Source of the DNA: Pseudomonas chlororaphis
GTDB lineage: Bacteria; Pseudomonadota; Gammaproteobacteria; Pseudomonadales; Pseudomonadaceae
Direction of reading: 5' to 3'
Assembly: GCF_001921865.1 (NCBI RefSeq)
Contig: NZ_MSCT01000009.1
Span: 454,324-518,323 of the forward strand
DNA length: 64,000 nucleotides
Of the stretch, positions 15,668 to 26,136 are shown one piece after another. The notes under the pieces were generated by a model that made no database searches, had not been told where the DNA came from, and saw only the letters and a program-made list of their open reading frames with translations. Position numbers and translations under genes: made by a program. How positions within the stretch are numbered: the first letter of the stretch is position 1; the number at the start of each line of letters is the position of its first letter.

Positions 15668-16609
15668 TTAGCCGGTGGGGCCATGGGGCGCTTGCGCGGC
15701 CGCGACGTTCGGTGGCAGCGGGGCATGCAGCAGGGCGTCCAGGGCCTTGCGGTAACGCTCGCCGGCCAGGCGCATGCTGTTGTTGTGGGTGGCTCCGGGC
15801 ACCAGCAACAGTTGCTTGGGCTGGCGCGCGGCGTTGAACAATTGCTCGCTGAAGCGTGCGGGCACGTAGCGGTCGTCCAGGCCGTGGACGAGCAACAGCG
15901 GCATGCCGACGTGGGCGATCTTGTCCAGGGAGTCGAACTTCTGCGACAGCAGCCAGCGCACCGGCAGCGAGGTGTTGCCCAGCGCGGCGGCGACATCGGC
16001 CAGGGAGGTGAACGAGGATTCGACGATCAGCCCGCGGGCCGCAATCGGCGTGCCGTCGCTGGCCGCCTGTTGCGCCACTCGCGCGGCCAGCTCCACGGCC
16101 ACCGCGCCGCCCAGGGAATGGCCGTAGATCAGGCGTTTGCGCGCGTCGGGTTGCAGGCGTTGCAACTGCTCCCAGGCGATCTGCGCGTCCTGGTAGACGC
16201 TGGTTTCCGAAGGCGGCTCGCCCAGGCTCTGGCCAAACCCGCGGTAGTCGATGGCCAGCACCGAGAACCCCAGGGCATGCAGTTGCTCGATGCGAAACAG
16301 TTGCCCGGTCAGGTTCCAGCGCACCCCGTGCAGGTACAGGATGGCCGGGGCGTCGGCGCGTTTGGCCGGCCACCACCAGGCATGGATGTTCTGCTCGGGT
16401 TTGAGGCTTGCGCCCTTGAACTCCAGCTCGCGAACCCCGGCCGGTAGGCCGCGATACCAACTGGCGTTGCCTGGCTCGACACGGAACACCAGCTCGCGCT
16501 CCTTGTGTTCCAGGACCTGGCAGCCCACGGGCAGCCCCACCAGCAGGGCGGCCATGGCGAGCAGCGGCCAGCGGCGAAGGCGCCAACGCGAAAGGAAGGA
16601 CAACGACAT
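15668..16609 (-). CDS. Alpha/beta hydrolase with lipoprotein-like N-terminus
   Basis: This 313-residue serine hydrolase is probably membrane anchored. The N-terminus has basic residues, a hydrophobic stretch and a Cys at residue 30 (ALLVGLPVGC), consistent with an atypical lipobox. The catalytic triad is readable as Ser165 (YGHSLGGAV), Asp at 245-246 (VHGLDDRYV) and His275 (PGATHNNS). The oxyanion motif is LYLHG, and DYRGFGQS is the family loop. It resembles the BEM46/ABHD13-17 group of esterases or thioesterases; the substrate is unknown. ATG 16609 is used; an in-frame GTG at 16621 is possible. It follows the mandelate-cluster LysR gene on the same strand, 113 bases downstream. Confidence 0.88.
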   Translation of the reverse strand: MSLSFLSRWRLRRWPLLAMAALLVGLPVGCQVLEHKERELVFRVEPGNASWYRGLPAGVRELEFKGASLKPEQNIHAWWWPAKRADAPAILYLHGVRWNLTGQLFRIEQLHALGFSVLAIDYRGFGQSLGEPPSETSVYQDAQIAWEQLQRLQPDARKRLIYGHSLGGAVAVELAARVAQQAASDGTPIAARGLIVESSFTSLADVAAALGNTSLPVRWLLSQKFDSLDKIAHVGMPLLLVHGLDDRYVPARFSEQLFNAARQPKQLLLVPGATHNNSMRLAGERYRKALDALLHAPLPPNVAAAQAPHGPTG

Positions 16610-16722
16610 GGGCTGCGGCACCGCGCGGATAAAAACGCGTTTTAACAGATACGCGCGCCGCCATCGTCATCTTTTCGCCGGGGCCGGGCCGGGGAAGCTT
16701 TACAAGATGTGGCGGCCGGCGC

Positions 16723-17619
16723 CTAGCCTTGCCCGCTGATGATCGCGTCGGCCACCGTGGCGCAGAACCAGCGCAGCGCGGCGGAGCTGTCGCTGTTGGG
16801 GTGCCAGTTCAGGGAAACGTCGAACTCGGCAACCTGGAACGGCAGTTCGAGCATCTTCAGGCCGCCTTCATGGATGAACAGCCGGGCGATCTGCGCCGGC
16901 AGCACGGCCAGCAGGTCGGTGCCGGGAATGATCTTCGGCAGCACCGAGAAGTGCGGCACGTGCAGGCTGATGCGGCGTTCCACGTTCATGCCTTTGAGCA
17001 CGTCTTCGACGCTGCCGTGGCCGGTGGTGCGGGTCACGGTGACGTGGCGCTCGGCAAGGAACTGTTCAAGGCTCAGCCGCGGGCCGATGCGCGGGTGGGC
17101 GGCGCTGAGCAGGCACACATAACGCTCGTGCATCAGCGCCTGGCTGCGGGTGCCGGGGACCGGGTGGCGGCAGATCGCGGCGTCGATCTTGCCGCTGGCG
17201 AGCCACTCGCCGACCTGGTCCACCTGCAGCGGCAGGACCTCGACTTCGGCCCGCGGCGCGTCGCGGTTCAGGCGCGCGAGGATCAGCGGCAGGAAGCCCA
17301 TTTCGCCGAGGTCGGAGAGGGCGATGCGAAAGCGTCGCTCGGTATGCGCCGGGTCGAACTGGCGGCAGCTCTGCACCGCGCCTTCGATGCGCGTCAGGGA
17401 TTCGCGCAGGGTTGGGTACAGCTGGTCGGCGACGAACGTCGGCTGGATGCCCTCGCGGGTGCGGCTGAACAGCACGTCGTCGAACAGCTCGCGCAGGCGC
17501 GCCAGGCCGTAGCTGACCGAGGGCTGGGTGACGAACAGGCGCTCGGCGGCGAGGGTCACGCTGCGGGCTTCGTAGAGGGTGACGAAGGTGCGGACCAGGT
17601 TCAGGTCGATGTGGCTCAT
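16723..17619 (-). CDS. LysR-family regulator of the benzoylformate/mandelate-type gene set
   Basis: This LysR-type regulator has 298 residues. The HTH is at the start (HIDLNLVRTFVTLYEARSVT, AAERLFVTQPSVSYGLARLR) and the effector domain runs from about residue 90 (RRFRIALSDLGEMGFLP). That segment resembles the NodD/NahR/LinR branch that often responds to aromatic compounds. The open frame extends far upstream, but ATG 17619 gives the normal N-terminus. It is divergent from the benzoylformate decarboxylase gene, with a 108-base AT-rich intergenic region holding a dyad, so it very likely controls that operon. Confidence 0.92.
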   Translation of the reverse strand: MSHIDLNLVRTFVTLYEARSVTLAAERLFVTQPSVSYGLARLRELFDDVLFSRTREGIQPTFVADQLYPTLRESLTRIEGAVQSCRQFDPAHTERRFRIALSDLGEMGFLPLILARLNRDAPRAEVEVLPLQVDQVGEWLASGKIDAAICRHPVPGTRSQALMHERYVCLLSAAHPRIGPRLSLEQFLAERHVTVTRTTGHGSVEDVLKGMNVERRISLHVPHFSVLPKIIPGTDLLAVLPAQIARLFIHEGGLKMLELPFQVAEFDVSLNWHPNSDSSAALRWFCATVADAIISGQG

Positions 17620-17637
17620 GCCGGGCCTCGGATATAG

Positions 17638-19314
<1,677 letters not shown>

Positions 19315-19392
19315 AGCGTTTGCCGCCGGGCCTCGTGCCCGGTGTTACCCAGCGCATTTGCGCACACCCCACAAGAATAAAAAGAGGTGGTT

Positions 19393-20784
19393 ATGAACAC
19401 GACTTCACTCAGTGAAGGGCTGGATGCCGTGCCCGTTCAACCGCGCCCCGGTGCCGGCCATGCCGATATCGGCACCTTGCTGGATGACGGTCCCTATACC
19501 GGGATGCAAAAGATCGTGGTGTTGCTGGCCGCGCTCTCCATCGTGATGGACGGTTTCGACGGCCAGCTCATCGGCTTCGCCATCCCGCTGATGATCAAGG
19601 AATGGGGGATCACCCGCGAGGCGTTTGCCCCGGCGGTGGCGGCCGGGCTGATTGGCATGGGCATCGGCAGCGCCTGCGCCGGGCTGTTCGCCGACCGTTT
19701 CGGGCGGCGCATGGCGGTGATCGCCAGCGTGCTGGTGTTCGGCACGGCCACCTGCGCCATCGGCCTGGCGCCGGACGCGTTGACCGTGGCGGCGCTGCGT
19801 TTCGTCGCCGGGCTGGGGATCGGCGGCGCGCTGCCCAGCGCCACCACCATGACCGCCGAATTCACCCCGGCGCGCCGGCGCACCCTGGCGGTGACGGCGA
19901 CCATCGTCTGCGTCCCCCTGGGCGGCATGCTCGCGGGGCTGTTCGCTTCCCACGTCTTGCCGCTGTACGGCTGGCGCACGTTGTTTTTCGTCGGCGGCAG
20001 CCTGCCCATCGTCCTGAGCCTGTTGCTGCTGGCGACGTTGCCGGAGTCGCCGCGGTTTCTCGCCCGTCGGCCGCAACGCTGGGCCGAGTTGAGCGCGTTG
20101 CTGGCGCGCATGGGCCGGCCCATGCCCGAGGGCATGCGCTACACCGATGCGCTGGAGCAGAAGAACGAGCGGCAAGGTGGCGTTCGGGGCTTGTTTGCCC
20201 CCGGTTACGGGCGCGATACCCTGGCTATCTGGGTGGCGTTCTTCATGTGCCTGACCGCCGTCTACAGCGCCTTCAGCTGGCTGCCGACCATGCTCCTGGC
20301 CGAAGGCTTGCCGTTGACGATGGCCGGCTCCGGGCTGACGGCCTACAACCTCGGCGGGGTGATCGGCGCCTTGCTGTGCGCGGTCGCGATGACGCGCTGG
20401 GGTTCGTTCTGGCCGCTGCTGATCTGTTGCGCGGGCGGCGCGGCCAGTGCCTTCGCCATGCAGGCGGTGGACGTGGAGCGCAACGCCAGCCTGCTGATCT
20501 TCGGGTTCGGCGTGCACGGCCTGTTCGTCAACGCGGTGCAGTCGACCCTGTATGCGCTGTGCGCCTTTATCTACCCCACCGGGGTGCGCGCCACGGGCAC
20601 TGCGTCGGCCCTGGCGTTCGGCCGCCTGGGGGCGATCCTCAGTGCGTTCGCCGGCGCCACGGTCATCACCCAGGGCGGCGCCCAGGGCTACCTGACGCTG
20701 TTGGGCTCGGTCATGGTCCTGGCGCTGATCGCCCTGGTGCTGGTGCGGCGGCACATTCCCCGGCGCGCGCCGGGCAAGCCATGA
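19393..20784 (+). CDS. MFS aromatic acid:H+ symporter (AAHS family)
   Basis: This 463-residue major-facilitator transporter has 12 predicted helices. The AAHS signature in helix 1 is present (SIVMDGFDGQLIGFAIPLMI), as is the loop 2-3 motif FADRFGRRMAVI. The spelling is close to the PcaK/BenK/MhpT-type carriers of aromatic acids. By position within the benzoylformate decarboxylase operon it most likely imports mandelate, benzoylformate or a similar acid. ATG 19393, preceded by AGAGGTGG, is preferred over the in-frame GTG two codons earlier. Confidence 0.92.
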   Translation: MNTTSLSEGLDAVPVQPRPGAGHADIGTLLDDGPYTGMQKIVVLLAALSIVMDGFDGQLIGFAIPLMIKEWGITREAFAPAVAAGLIGMGIGSACAGLFADRFGRRMAVIASVLVFGTATCAIGLAPDALTVAALRFVAGLGIGGALPSATTMTAEFTPARRRTLAVTATIVCVPLGGMLAGLFASHVLPLYGWRTLFFVGGSLPIVLSLLLLATLPESPRFLARRPQRWAELSALLARMGRPMPEGMRYTDALEQKNERQGGVRGLFAPGYGRDTLAIWVAFFMCLTAVYSAFSWLPTMLLAEGLPLTMAGSGLTAYNLGGVIGALLCAVAMTRWGSFWPLLICCAGGAASAFAMQAVDVERNASLLIFGFGVHGLFVNAVQSTLYALCAFIYPTGVRATGTASALAFGRLGAILSAFAGATVITQGGAQGYLTLLGSVMVLALIALVLVRRHIPRRAPGKP

Positions 20785-20810
20785 TCCTTCACCACTGATA
20801 AGGAGCTTCG

Positions 20811-21746
20811 ATGAACATCACGATTCTGGGGGCGGGCGCCATGGGCTCGCTGTTCGGCGGGCTGCTGGCGGAAAGCGGGCAGAACGTCACGCTGCTGGAC
20901 ATCAACGACGCGCACCTGGAGGCCATCGGGCGCCAGGGCCTGCGCCTGGAGACCGACCGCGGCGACCGCCGTGTCGGCGGCTTGACGGCCTGCCGTCCGG
21001 AGCAGGCGCAGGGGCAACCCGACCTGTTGCTGGTCTTCACCAAGGCCCAGCACACCGACCGCGCGCTGAGTGCGATTGCCGGGCATATCGCCGGACACAC
21101 CCGGGTGCTGACCCTGCAGAACGGCCTGGGCAACGCCGAAACCCTGTGCCGCCACGTCGCCCGGGAGCAGGTGCTGGTCGGCATGACCAACTGGCCCGCC
21201 GACATGGCGGGGCCGGCGCACGTGCGCTCCCACGGCCAGGGCGCGGTGCGGATTCTGGCGCTGGACGGTCGCGAACGGCAGGACACCGCCCAGGTCGCCG
21301 CGGCGTTGGACGCGGCGGGGCTGAACTGCAGCGTGGACCGCGAAGTGTGGGTCGCCATCTGGGAGAAGGTGGCGTTCAACGCCGCCCTGAACACCTTGTG
21401 CGCCGTCACCGGCTGCACGGTAGGGCAACTGGACGGCGCGCCCGAAGGCCTGGCGCTGGCGCGGGCGATTGTCCTGGAAGTGGTGAGCGTCGCGCGGGCA
21501 CAGGGGATTGCCGCCGATGCGCAACACTGCCTGGACAGCGTGGCCTTCGCCGTTGCCGAACACCGGACGCACAAACCGTCGATGTTGCAAGACATCCTGG
21601 CCGGGCGTTCCACGGAGATCACCTCGATCAACGGCGAGGTGCTGGCCAGGGCCCGTGAGGCCGGGATCGCGGTGCCGCACACCGAGACGCTGCTCGGCTT
21701 GCTGCGCCTGATCGAAGCGCGGGCCGCGGCGGGCATTGCGCCCTAG
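20811..21746 (+). CDS. Ketopantoate reductase-family dehydrogenase (candidate D-mandelate dehydrogenase)
   Basis: This 311-residue NAD(P)-dependent protein has the PanE/ApbA fold. It shows the Rossmann motif ILGAGAMGSLFGG at the start, then the catalytic pair Lys186 and Asn190 in WEKVAFNAALNTL (equivalent to Lys176 and Asn180 of E. coli PanE), and Glu269 in STEITSING. A housekeeping panE is not expected inside a catabolic operon. NAD-dependent D-mandelate dehydrogenases of Enterococcus belong to this same family, so oxidation of D-mandelate to benzoylformate is a good inference. It starts 26 bases after the transporter stop, with an AAGGAG ribosome site. Confidence 0.85.
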   Translation: MNITILGAGAMGSLFGGLLAESGQNVTLLDINDAHLEAIGRQGLRLETDRGDRRVGGLTACRPEQAQGQPDLLLVFTKAQHTDRALSAIAGHIAGHTRVLTLQNGLGNAETLCRHVAREQVLVGMTNWPADMAGPAHVRSHGQGAVRILALDGRERQDTAQVAAALDAAGLNCSVDREVWVAIWEKVAFNAALNTLCAVTGCTVGQLDGAPEGLALARAIVLEVVSVARAQGIAADAQHCLDSVAFAVAEHRTHKPSMLQDILAGRSTEITSINGEVLARAREAGIAVPHTETLLGLLRLIEARAAAGIAP

Positions 21747-21873
21747 GCACGTCTACCCCGGCCGCGGGCGAAACCCGCTAGGGTGTGGCGGCGCGCGGCC
21801 AACTGTCCAGGGCTGGAGCGGCTGACGCGGCCAGCCCGTCCTCTGTTTACATCCTGTCCACAAGGAGTTTTTC

Positions 21874-23349
21874 ATGAGTGATTGCAAAGCGTTGTACACC
21901 GACCTGCACCTGCAACCCATCGCCGGGGAGTGGCGCGCCGGCGCCGCCGGAAAAGCCCTGGTGGTGAGTAACCCGTTCGACGGCGCGCGGCTGCTGGAGG
22001 TGGCCCAGGCCAACCGGGCGGACCTGGACGCCGCCTACGCCAAGGCCGCCGAGGCGCAGCCGCACTGGGCGGCCATGGGGCCGTCGGCGCGGGCCCAGGT
22101 GTTGCATCGGGTGGTGGCGGTGTTCGACCAGCGCCGCGAGGAAATCGTCGACTGGCTGATTCGCGAGTCCGGCAGCACACGGCTCAAGGCACAGCTGGAG
22201 TGGGGCGCAGCGCGGGCCATCGCCCTGGAGTCGGCGTCGTTTCCGGCGCGGGTCCACGGGCGCATCCTCGAGTCCGACGTGCCGGGCAAGGAGAGCCGGG
22301 TCTATCGCGGCGCCCTGGGGGTGGTCGGGGTCATCAGCCCGTGGAACTTCCCGCTGCACCTGACCCAGCGTTCCATCGCCCCGGCGCTGGCCCTGGGCAA
22401 CGCCGTGGTGGTCAAGCCGGCCAGCGACACCCCGGTGTGCGGCGGCCTGCTGCTGGCGAAGATCTTCGAGGAGGCCGGCTTGCCGGCGGGCGTGCTCAGC
22501 GTGGTGGTGGGCGCGGGCAGCGAGATCGGCGACGCCTTTGTCGAGCACCCGGTGCCTGCGCTGATCACCTTCACCGGCTCGACCCCGGTGGGCCGCGGCA
22601 TCGGCCGGATTGCCAGCGGCGGCGCGCACCTCAAGCACGTGGCCCTGGAACTGGGCGGCAACAGCCCGTTCGTGGTCCTGGCCGACGCCGACCTGGAACA
22701 GGCGGTGAACGCGGCGGTGTTCGGCAAGTTCCTGCACCAGGGGCAGATCTGCATGGCGGTCAACCGGATCATCGTCGACGAGCGCCTCTACGACGCGTTT
22801 GCCCAGCGCTTCGTCGAGCGGGTCAAGGGTCTCAAGGTCGGCGATCCGCACTTGATCGAGACGGTCATCGGCCCGGTGATCAACGAGCGGCAGTTGCAGG
22901 GCCTGCGGGACAAGATCGAGCTGGCCCGCCGCGAGGGCGCCGAACCGCTGTATGAGGGCGGCCTTGAGGGCAATCTGCTGGCGCCCCATGTCTATGGCGA
23001 GGTCACGGCCGAGATGGACCTGGCGCGCAACGAGATCTTCGGCCCGCTGGTGGGGCTGCTGCGCGCCCGCGACGAAGCCCATGCCCTGGAACTGGCCAAT
23101 GCCAGCGAGTTCGGCCTGTCCAGCGCGGTGTTCACGGGCAATCTGGAGCGCGGGGTGAACTTCGCCCGGCAGATCCGCGCCGGCATGACCCATATCAACG
23201 ACATCCCGGTGAACGACGAGGCCAACGCGCCCTTCGGCGGGGAGAAGAACTCCGGGCTCGGGCGCTTCAACGGCGACTGGGCGATCGACGAGTTCACCCG
23301 CGACCACTGGATCAGCGTGCAGCATTCGGCGCGTCGCTATCCCTTCTGA
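21874..23349 (+). CDS. NAD(P)-dependent aldehyde dehydrogenase, probable benzaldehyde dehydrogenase
   Basis: This 491-residue member of the aldehyde dehydrogenase superfamily has the catalytic Cys293 in [13 protein letters not shown] and the general base Glu259 in [10 protein letters not shown]. The nucleotide site is seen in [13 protein letters not shown] and [13 protein letters not shown]. It resembles benzaldehyde and vanillin dehydrogenases. As the last gene after benzoylformate decarboxylase it would oxidise benzaldehyde to benzoate. It starts 127 bases after the reductase gene, with an AAGGAG site, and a hairpin follows its stop. Enzymes for benzoate ring cleavage are not in the window. 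Confidence 0.9.
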   Translation: MSDCKALYTDLHLQPIAGEWRAGAAGKALVVSNPFDGARLLEVAQANRADLDAAYAKAAEAQPHWAAMGPSARAQVLHRVVAVFDQRREEIVDWLIRESGSTRLKAQLEWGAARAIALESASFPARVHGRILESDVPGKESRVYRGALGVVGVISPWNFPLHLTQRSIAPALALGNAVVVKPASDTPVCGGLLLAKIFEEAGLPAGVLSVVVGAGSEIGDAFVEHPVPALITFTGSTPVGRGIGRIASGGAHLKHVALELGGNSPFVVLADADLEQAVNAAVFGKFLHQGQICMAVNRIIVDERLYDAFAQRFVERVKGLKVGDPHLIETVIGPVINERQLQGLRDKIELARREGAEPLYEGGLEGNLLAPHVYGEVTAEMDLARNEIFGPLVGLLRARDEAHALELANASEFGLSSAVFTGNLERGVNFARQIRAGMTHINDIPVNDEANAPFGGEKNSGLGRFNGDWAIDEFTRDHWISVQHSARRYPF

Positions 23350-23370
23350 CGCGTTGACCTGAGGTTTTCC

Positions 23371-23406
23371 GCCCGGCGCCTCATGAAAAAAGGCCGGGCA
23401 CTTTTC
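23371..23406 (+). terminator. Possible terminator after the aldehyde dehydrogenase gene
   Basis: GCCCGGC (23371-23377) pairs with GCCGGGC (23393-23399) and is followed by a short T run (CTTTTC). The loop is long and A-rich. It sits 22 bases after the stop codon. Confidence 0.5.
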
Positions 23407-24178
23407 GCAGCCGACTGCGAGGCAGATCGATGGCCTGCCGGTCGGCTACAGGCGTCGGGTCATTGTTGGCATGCCTTGTAGGAGCGAGGCTTGCCCGCGA
23501 TGGCGTCGGTGCTGGCGCTGCGTTTTTTGGATTGGGTGCGTATCCGTTGCTGCGGGTGTGGCGGCTGGCGGTTCCGCCCTTACGGCGGGTCACTTTTGAT
23601 AGAGCGCAAAAGTAACCAAAACGCTCTTGCCCCTCCATTCGGTGCCTCGCTGGTGCTCGGCATGCCCTCGCTCCGGTCTTGCTCCGGGGGCCGCCGCGAG
23701 GGGCCATCCCTGGCCCCGCGCGGCTACCTCGGCATCCCTGCCGAGGTGCCCCCTGCGCAAGACCTGCGCTCGGCCTCTGGGAACGGGGCAGGGTGGATCA
23801 AGATCAAGAGCCAAACGCGACCTGCCGGTCGGCGTCCTGTAGCCGCTGTCGAGCCCGCGAGGCTGCGTACGGCTGCGCAGCAGTCGCAAAACCAGGCACT
23901 GCGTTTTTCCTGATAAACCGCGTGGGCAGTTTTGGCGAGTCCTTCGGCCTCGTACGCAGCCTCGCGGGCTCGGCAGCGGCTACAGGAATTGCGTTCAACC
24001 TCAGGCTGGCTGAATGGGCGAGTGGCTCAAGATCAAAAACGCGGCCTATCGGTCTGTGCGGAACGGTGTAGCCGCTGCCGAGCCTGCGAGGCTGCGTACG
24101 GCTGCGCAGCGGCCGCCAAACCAGGCGTTGCGTATTGTCAGGCTTGTGGCAACTGCTACAGGGCGTGCGGTCGTGCGC
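23407..24178. repeat. Gene-free region of mixed intergenic repeats
   Basis: I see no convincing gene. A REP-like copy with core GGAGCGAGGCTTGCCCGCGA is at about 23477-23502. A longer GC-rich block (about 23575-23790) starts around GGCGGGTCACTTTT and AAGTAACCAAAACGC, a spelling I associate with a widespread Pseudomonas intergenic repeat. From 23838 on there are three inverted or direct copies of GTAGCCGCTG(C/T)CGAGCC...GAGGCTGCGTACGG (near 23838, 23947 and 24069), related to the repeats at 4650-5027. Open frames here are by-products of the repeats. Confidence 0.75.
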
Positions 24179-24478
24179 TTATTTTTTGCATTTGGCCACC
24201 ACCACTTTGCAGGTGCTGGGTGTGCCGCCGGAGCGGCCGGCGTAGCGGATGCAGCTGTCCAGGGATTTGCGGCTGGCGGTGTTCAGGGTGGGGCCCCAGG
24301 CGAGGCCGCCTTCGCCGGCGGTGGGCAGGGCCTTGGCGTAGCAGTTCGAGCCGGCGTTCGCTGCCGCATAGCGGGCGTTGGAGGCTTTGCTCGAGCAACC
24401 CGCGGTCAGCGCCAGGCCGATGGCGAGGAGGGTGGGCAAGACCCATGACCAGTAGTGCCGCGCTGGTGTTCTGCTCAT
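24179..24478 (-). CDS. Hypothetical lipoprotein, 99 residues
   Basis: This short protein has a clear lipoprotein signal: a basic start (MSRTPARHYW), a hydrophobic stretch and a lipobox LTAGC with the acylated Cys at residue 28. The mature part of about 70 residues contains further Cys residues (SNCYAKALP, LDSCIRY, PSTCKVVVAKCKK), which could form disulphides in the periplasm. I do not recognise the family. It stands alone between the repeat region and a GFA-family gene on the same strand. Confidence 0.7.
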   Translation of the reverse strand: MSRTPARHYWSWVLPTLLAIGLALTAGCSSKASNARYAAANAGSNCYAKALPTAGEGGLAWGPTLNTASRKSLDSCIRYAGRSGGTPSTCKVVVAKCKK

Positions 24479-24572
24479 CCCGGTTCCCCTGTCTGGATCG
24501 GTTCAAGGTGCGTGTTGGAGGGTGTTCTATACAGAGTAGAGGTTGCTGTAGTGGGCATCGGGTTCATGGGCA

Positions 24573-24965
24573 TTACGGCCAGGCATCTTCGATCCGGTAC
24601 CACGGCGCCTTGGCGTCCACCTGGATGTGCCTCTGTTTCTGCGCGGTGAACGGTGTGTCCAGGGTGCCCAGGGCGACCGAGATCCAGTCGGCGTATTCGC
24701 CTCGGTTGCGGGACCAGAACAGCGATGAACCGCACTGCCCGCAAAATTGTCGGAGCACGGATTCGGAAGAGGGGTAGGCCTTGAGGCTGTCGGCGCCGCG
24801 GAGCAGGCGCAGGTCGTCGCGCGGCACGCTGGCGTAGCTGGCGAAGGCCGCGCCGTGGCTTTTGCGGCATTGGCTGCAATGGCAGTGGGCAAGCGCCCTG
24901 GGGCGGGACGACAGCTGGTAGGCAACGGCGCCGCACAGGCAACTGCCCAGGAAGGCGTCAGTCAT
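24573..24965 (-). CDS. GFA-family (CENP-V/GFA domain) zinc protein
   Basis: This 130-residue protein consists of one GFA domain, named after the glutathione-dependent formaldehyde-activating enzyme. The zinc-binding Cys sets are visible: GSCLCGAV at about residues 8-10, HCHCSQCRKSHG near residues 28-33 and FCGQCGSSLFW near residues 75-80. Proteins of this group are often named S-(hydroxymethyl)glutathione synthase homologues, but real activities are mostly unknown. ATG 24965 gives the normal N-terminus; the frame stays open upstream without need. A second GFA protein is encoded at 45408-45800. Confidence 0.85.
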   Translation of the reverse strand: MTDAFLGSCLCGAVAYQLSSRPRALAHCHCSQCRKSHGAAFASYASVPRDDLRLLRGADSLKAYPSSESVLRQFCGQCGSSLFWSRNRGEYADWISVALGTLDTPFTAQKQRHIQVDAKAPWYRIEDAWP

Positions 24966-25134
24966 TGAAGGGGTACCTTGAAACGCAAGGCGCTCATTTA
25001 AACAGCCGGGGTGGTGGATGTCGAACGTCGCTGCGCAGCGGCAATCTCCAGCCATTCGGGCCGGGCTTGACGGTCCGGCCCTTGGTCTAAGCTATGCGGA
25101 CCCCGCTCCCGCCATCCCTTCAGGAGAACCGCCG

Positions 25135-25551
25135 ATGCCAGCCTTTACCGTCACCCGCCTCGACCATGTCGTGCTGCGCGTCCAGGACCTGCAGCGCAGC
25201 CTGGACTTCTACACCCAGGTGCTGGGGTGCGAAGTGAAAAAGCGCCGCGACGACCTGGGCATGATCCACCTCGGGGCGGGCGCCTCGATGATCGATCTGG
25301 TGGACGTCGACGGCGTGCTTGGTCGCCAGGGCGGCGCGGCGGCCGGGGCCGAGGGGCACAATGTCGACCATATCTGCCTGCGCATCGAACCCTTCGACGA
25401 ACCGGCGCTGCTCGCTCACCTGCGGGGTTTCGGGCTGCGCGCCGAACCGGCCATGGCCCGCTACGGCGCCGAGGGCGAAGGCTGGTCGATCTACTGCTTC
25501 GACCCGGACGGCAACCAGGTCGAGCTGAAAGGCCCGCCGACCTTGGCGTGA
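25135..25551 (+). CDS. VOC-superfamily (glyoxalase-fold) protein
   Basis: This 138-residue protein has the vicinal-oxygen-chelate fold. The first repeat has LDHVVLRVQDLQRSLDFYTQ with the metal-ligand His11. The second has HNVDHICLRIEP and the C-terminal strand IYCFDPDGNQVELKG with a probable ligand Glu. It could be a dioxygenase, lyase or antibiotic-binding relative; the sequence does not decide. ATG 25135 preceded by AGGAGAA is clear. It stands alone, followed by 143 bases without a gene. Confidence 0.88.
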   Translation: MPAFTVTRLDHVVLRVQDLQRSLDFYTQVLGCEVKKRRDDLGMIHLGAGASMIDLVDVDGVLGRQGGAAAGAEGHNVDHICLRIEPFDEPALLAHLRGFGLRAEPAMARYGAEGEGWSIYCFDPDGNQVELKGPPTLA

Positions 25552-25694
25552 ATGTGCGGCCCGGAATATTTGCGCAGCGGCGACGTTTTTTTCCGGTCGA
25601 TTAATACTGGCTTAATTCGGCTCCGCTGATATCGCCGTCGCCGTGGCGATGGGTGTCGCGGCTCGAACGGTTTTCCGGCACTACACTCCAGCCC

Positions 25695-26036
25695 ATGAAA
25701 CGTTATCTGCGGTTTTGCCTGATCTGCTTGCTCAGCCTGGCGCTTCCCCTCAGCGGGATGGCGGGCGTGCCGGCGCCGACCGAACCCTGCCCAATGAAAA
25801 CCATGGGCATGGCGATGATGGACGGCATGGGCATGGACTGCTGCAACGACCTGCACGCCCCGGCCGAACACGGCAAACCCTGCAAGCCGGGCCAGGAGTG
25901 CAAGACCGGCGGCCTGTTGCAGGTGTCGATCGTCAAGCCGGCCGTCAGTTTGCCCGGCCCCGCGCTCCTGTCCTTCTCCAGCGATTTCCTGCCCACCCAA
26001 AGCCCATCCGGGGTGTGGCGACCGCCCCGCGCCTGA
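25695..26036 (+). CDS. Small secreted Cys/Met-rich protein upstream of cusCBAF
   Basis: This 113-residue protein has a signal peptide (MKRYLRFCLICLLSLALPLS then GMA). The segment behind it is rich in Met and Cys (PCPMKTMGMAMMDGMGMDCC then CKPGQECKTGG), which suggests soft-metal binding in the periplasm. It precedes cusC by about 100 bases on the same strand, so a role in copper or silver handling is likely. I do not know a named family for it. The upstream in-frame ATG (25653) gives no signal peptide at the start and is less likely. Confidence 0.7.
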   Translation: MKRYLRFCLICLLSLALPLSGMAGVPAPTEPCPMKTMGMAMMDGMGMDCCNDLHAPAEHGKPCKPGQECKTGGLLQVSIVKPAVSLPGPALLSFSSDFLPTQSPSGVWRPPRA

Positions 26037-26136
26037 TTCCTGTATTGCCCTGAACCCCATTGCGCTTCGGCGCAGTGGCGTGGCCGTGCGCCTGCCTTAG
26101 AAGGGCGCGCGGCGGATCATCACAGGAATTTTCAAG

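Noticed and set aside
20811..21746. Housekeeping panE (pantothenate synthesis)
   Set aside because: The fold is right, but position inside a benzoylformate catabolic operon makes an alternative 2-hydroxyacid dehydrogenase role more likely. It is kept as a family call only.
23407..24178. Possible CRISPR or insertion sequence in the repeat-rich gap
   Set aside because: Repeats are few, unevenly spaced and palindromic. There are no regular spacers, no transposase frame and no target-site duplication.
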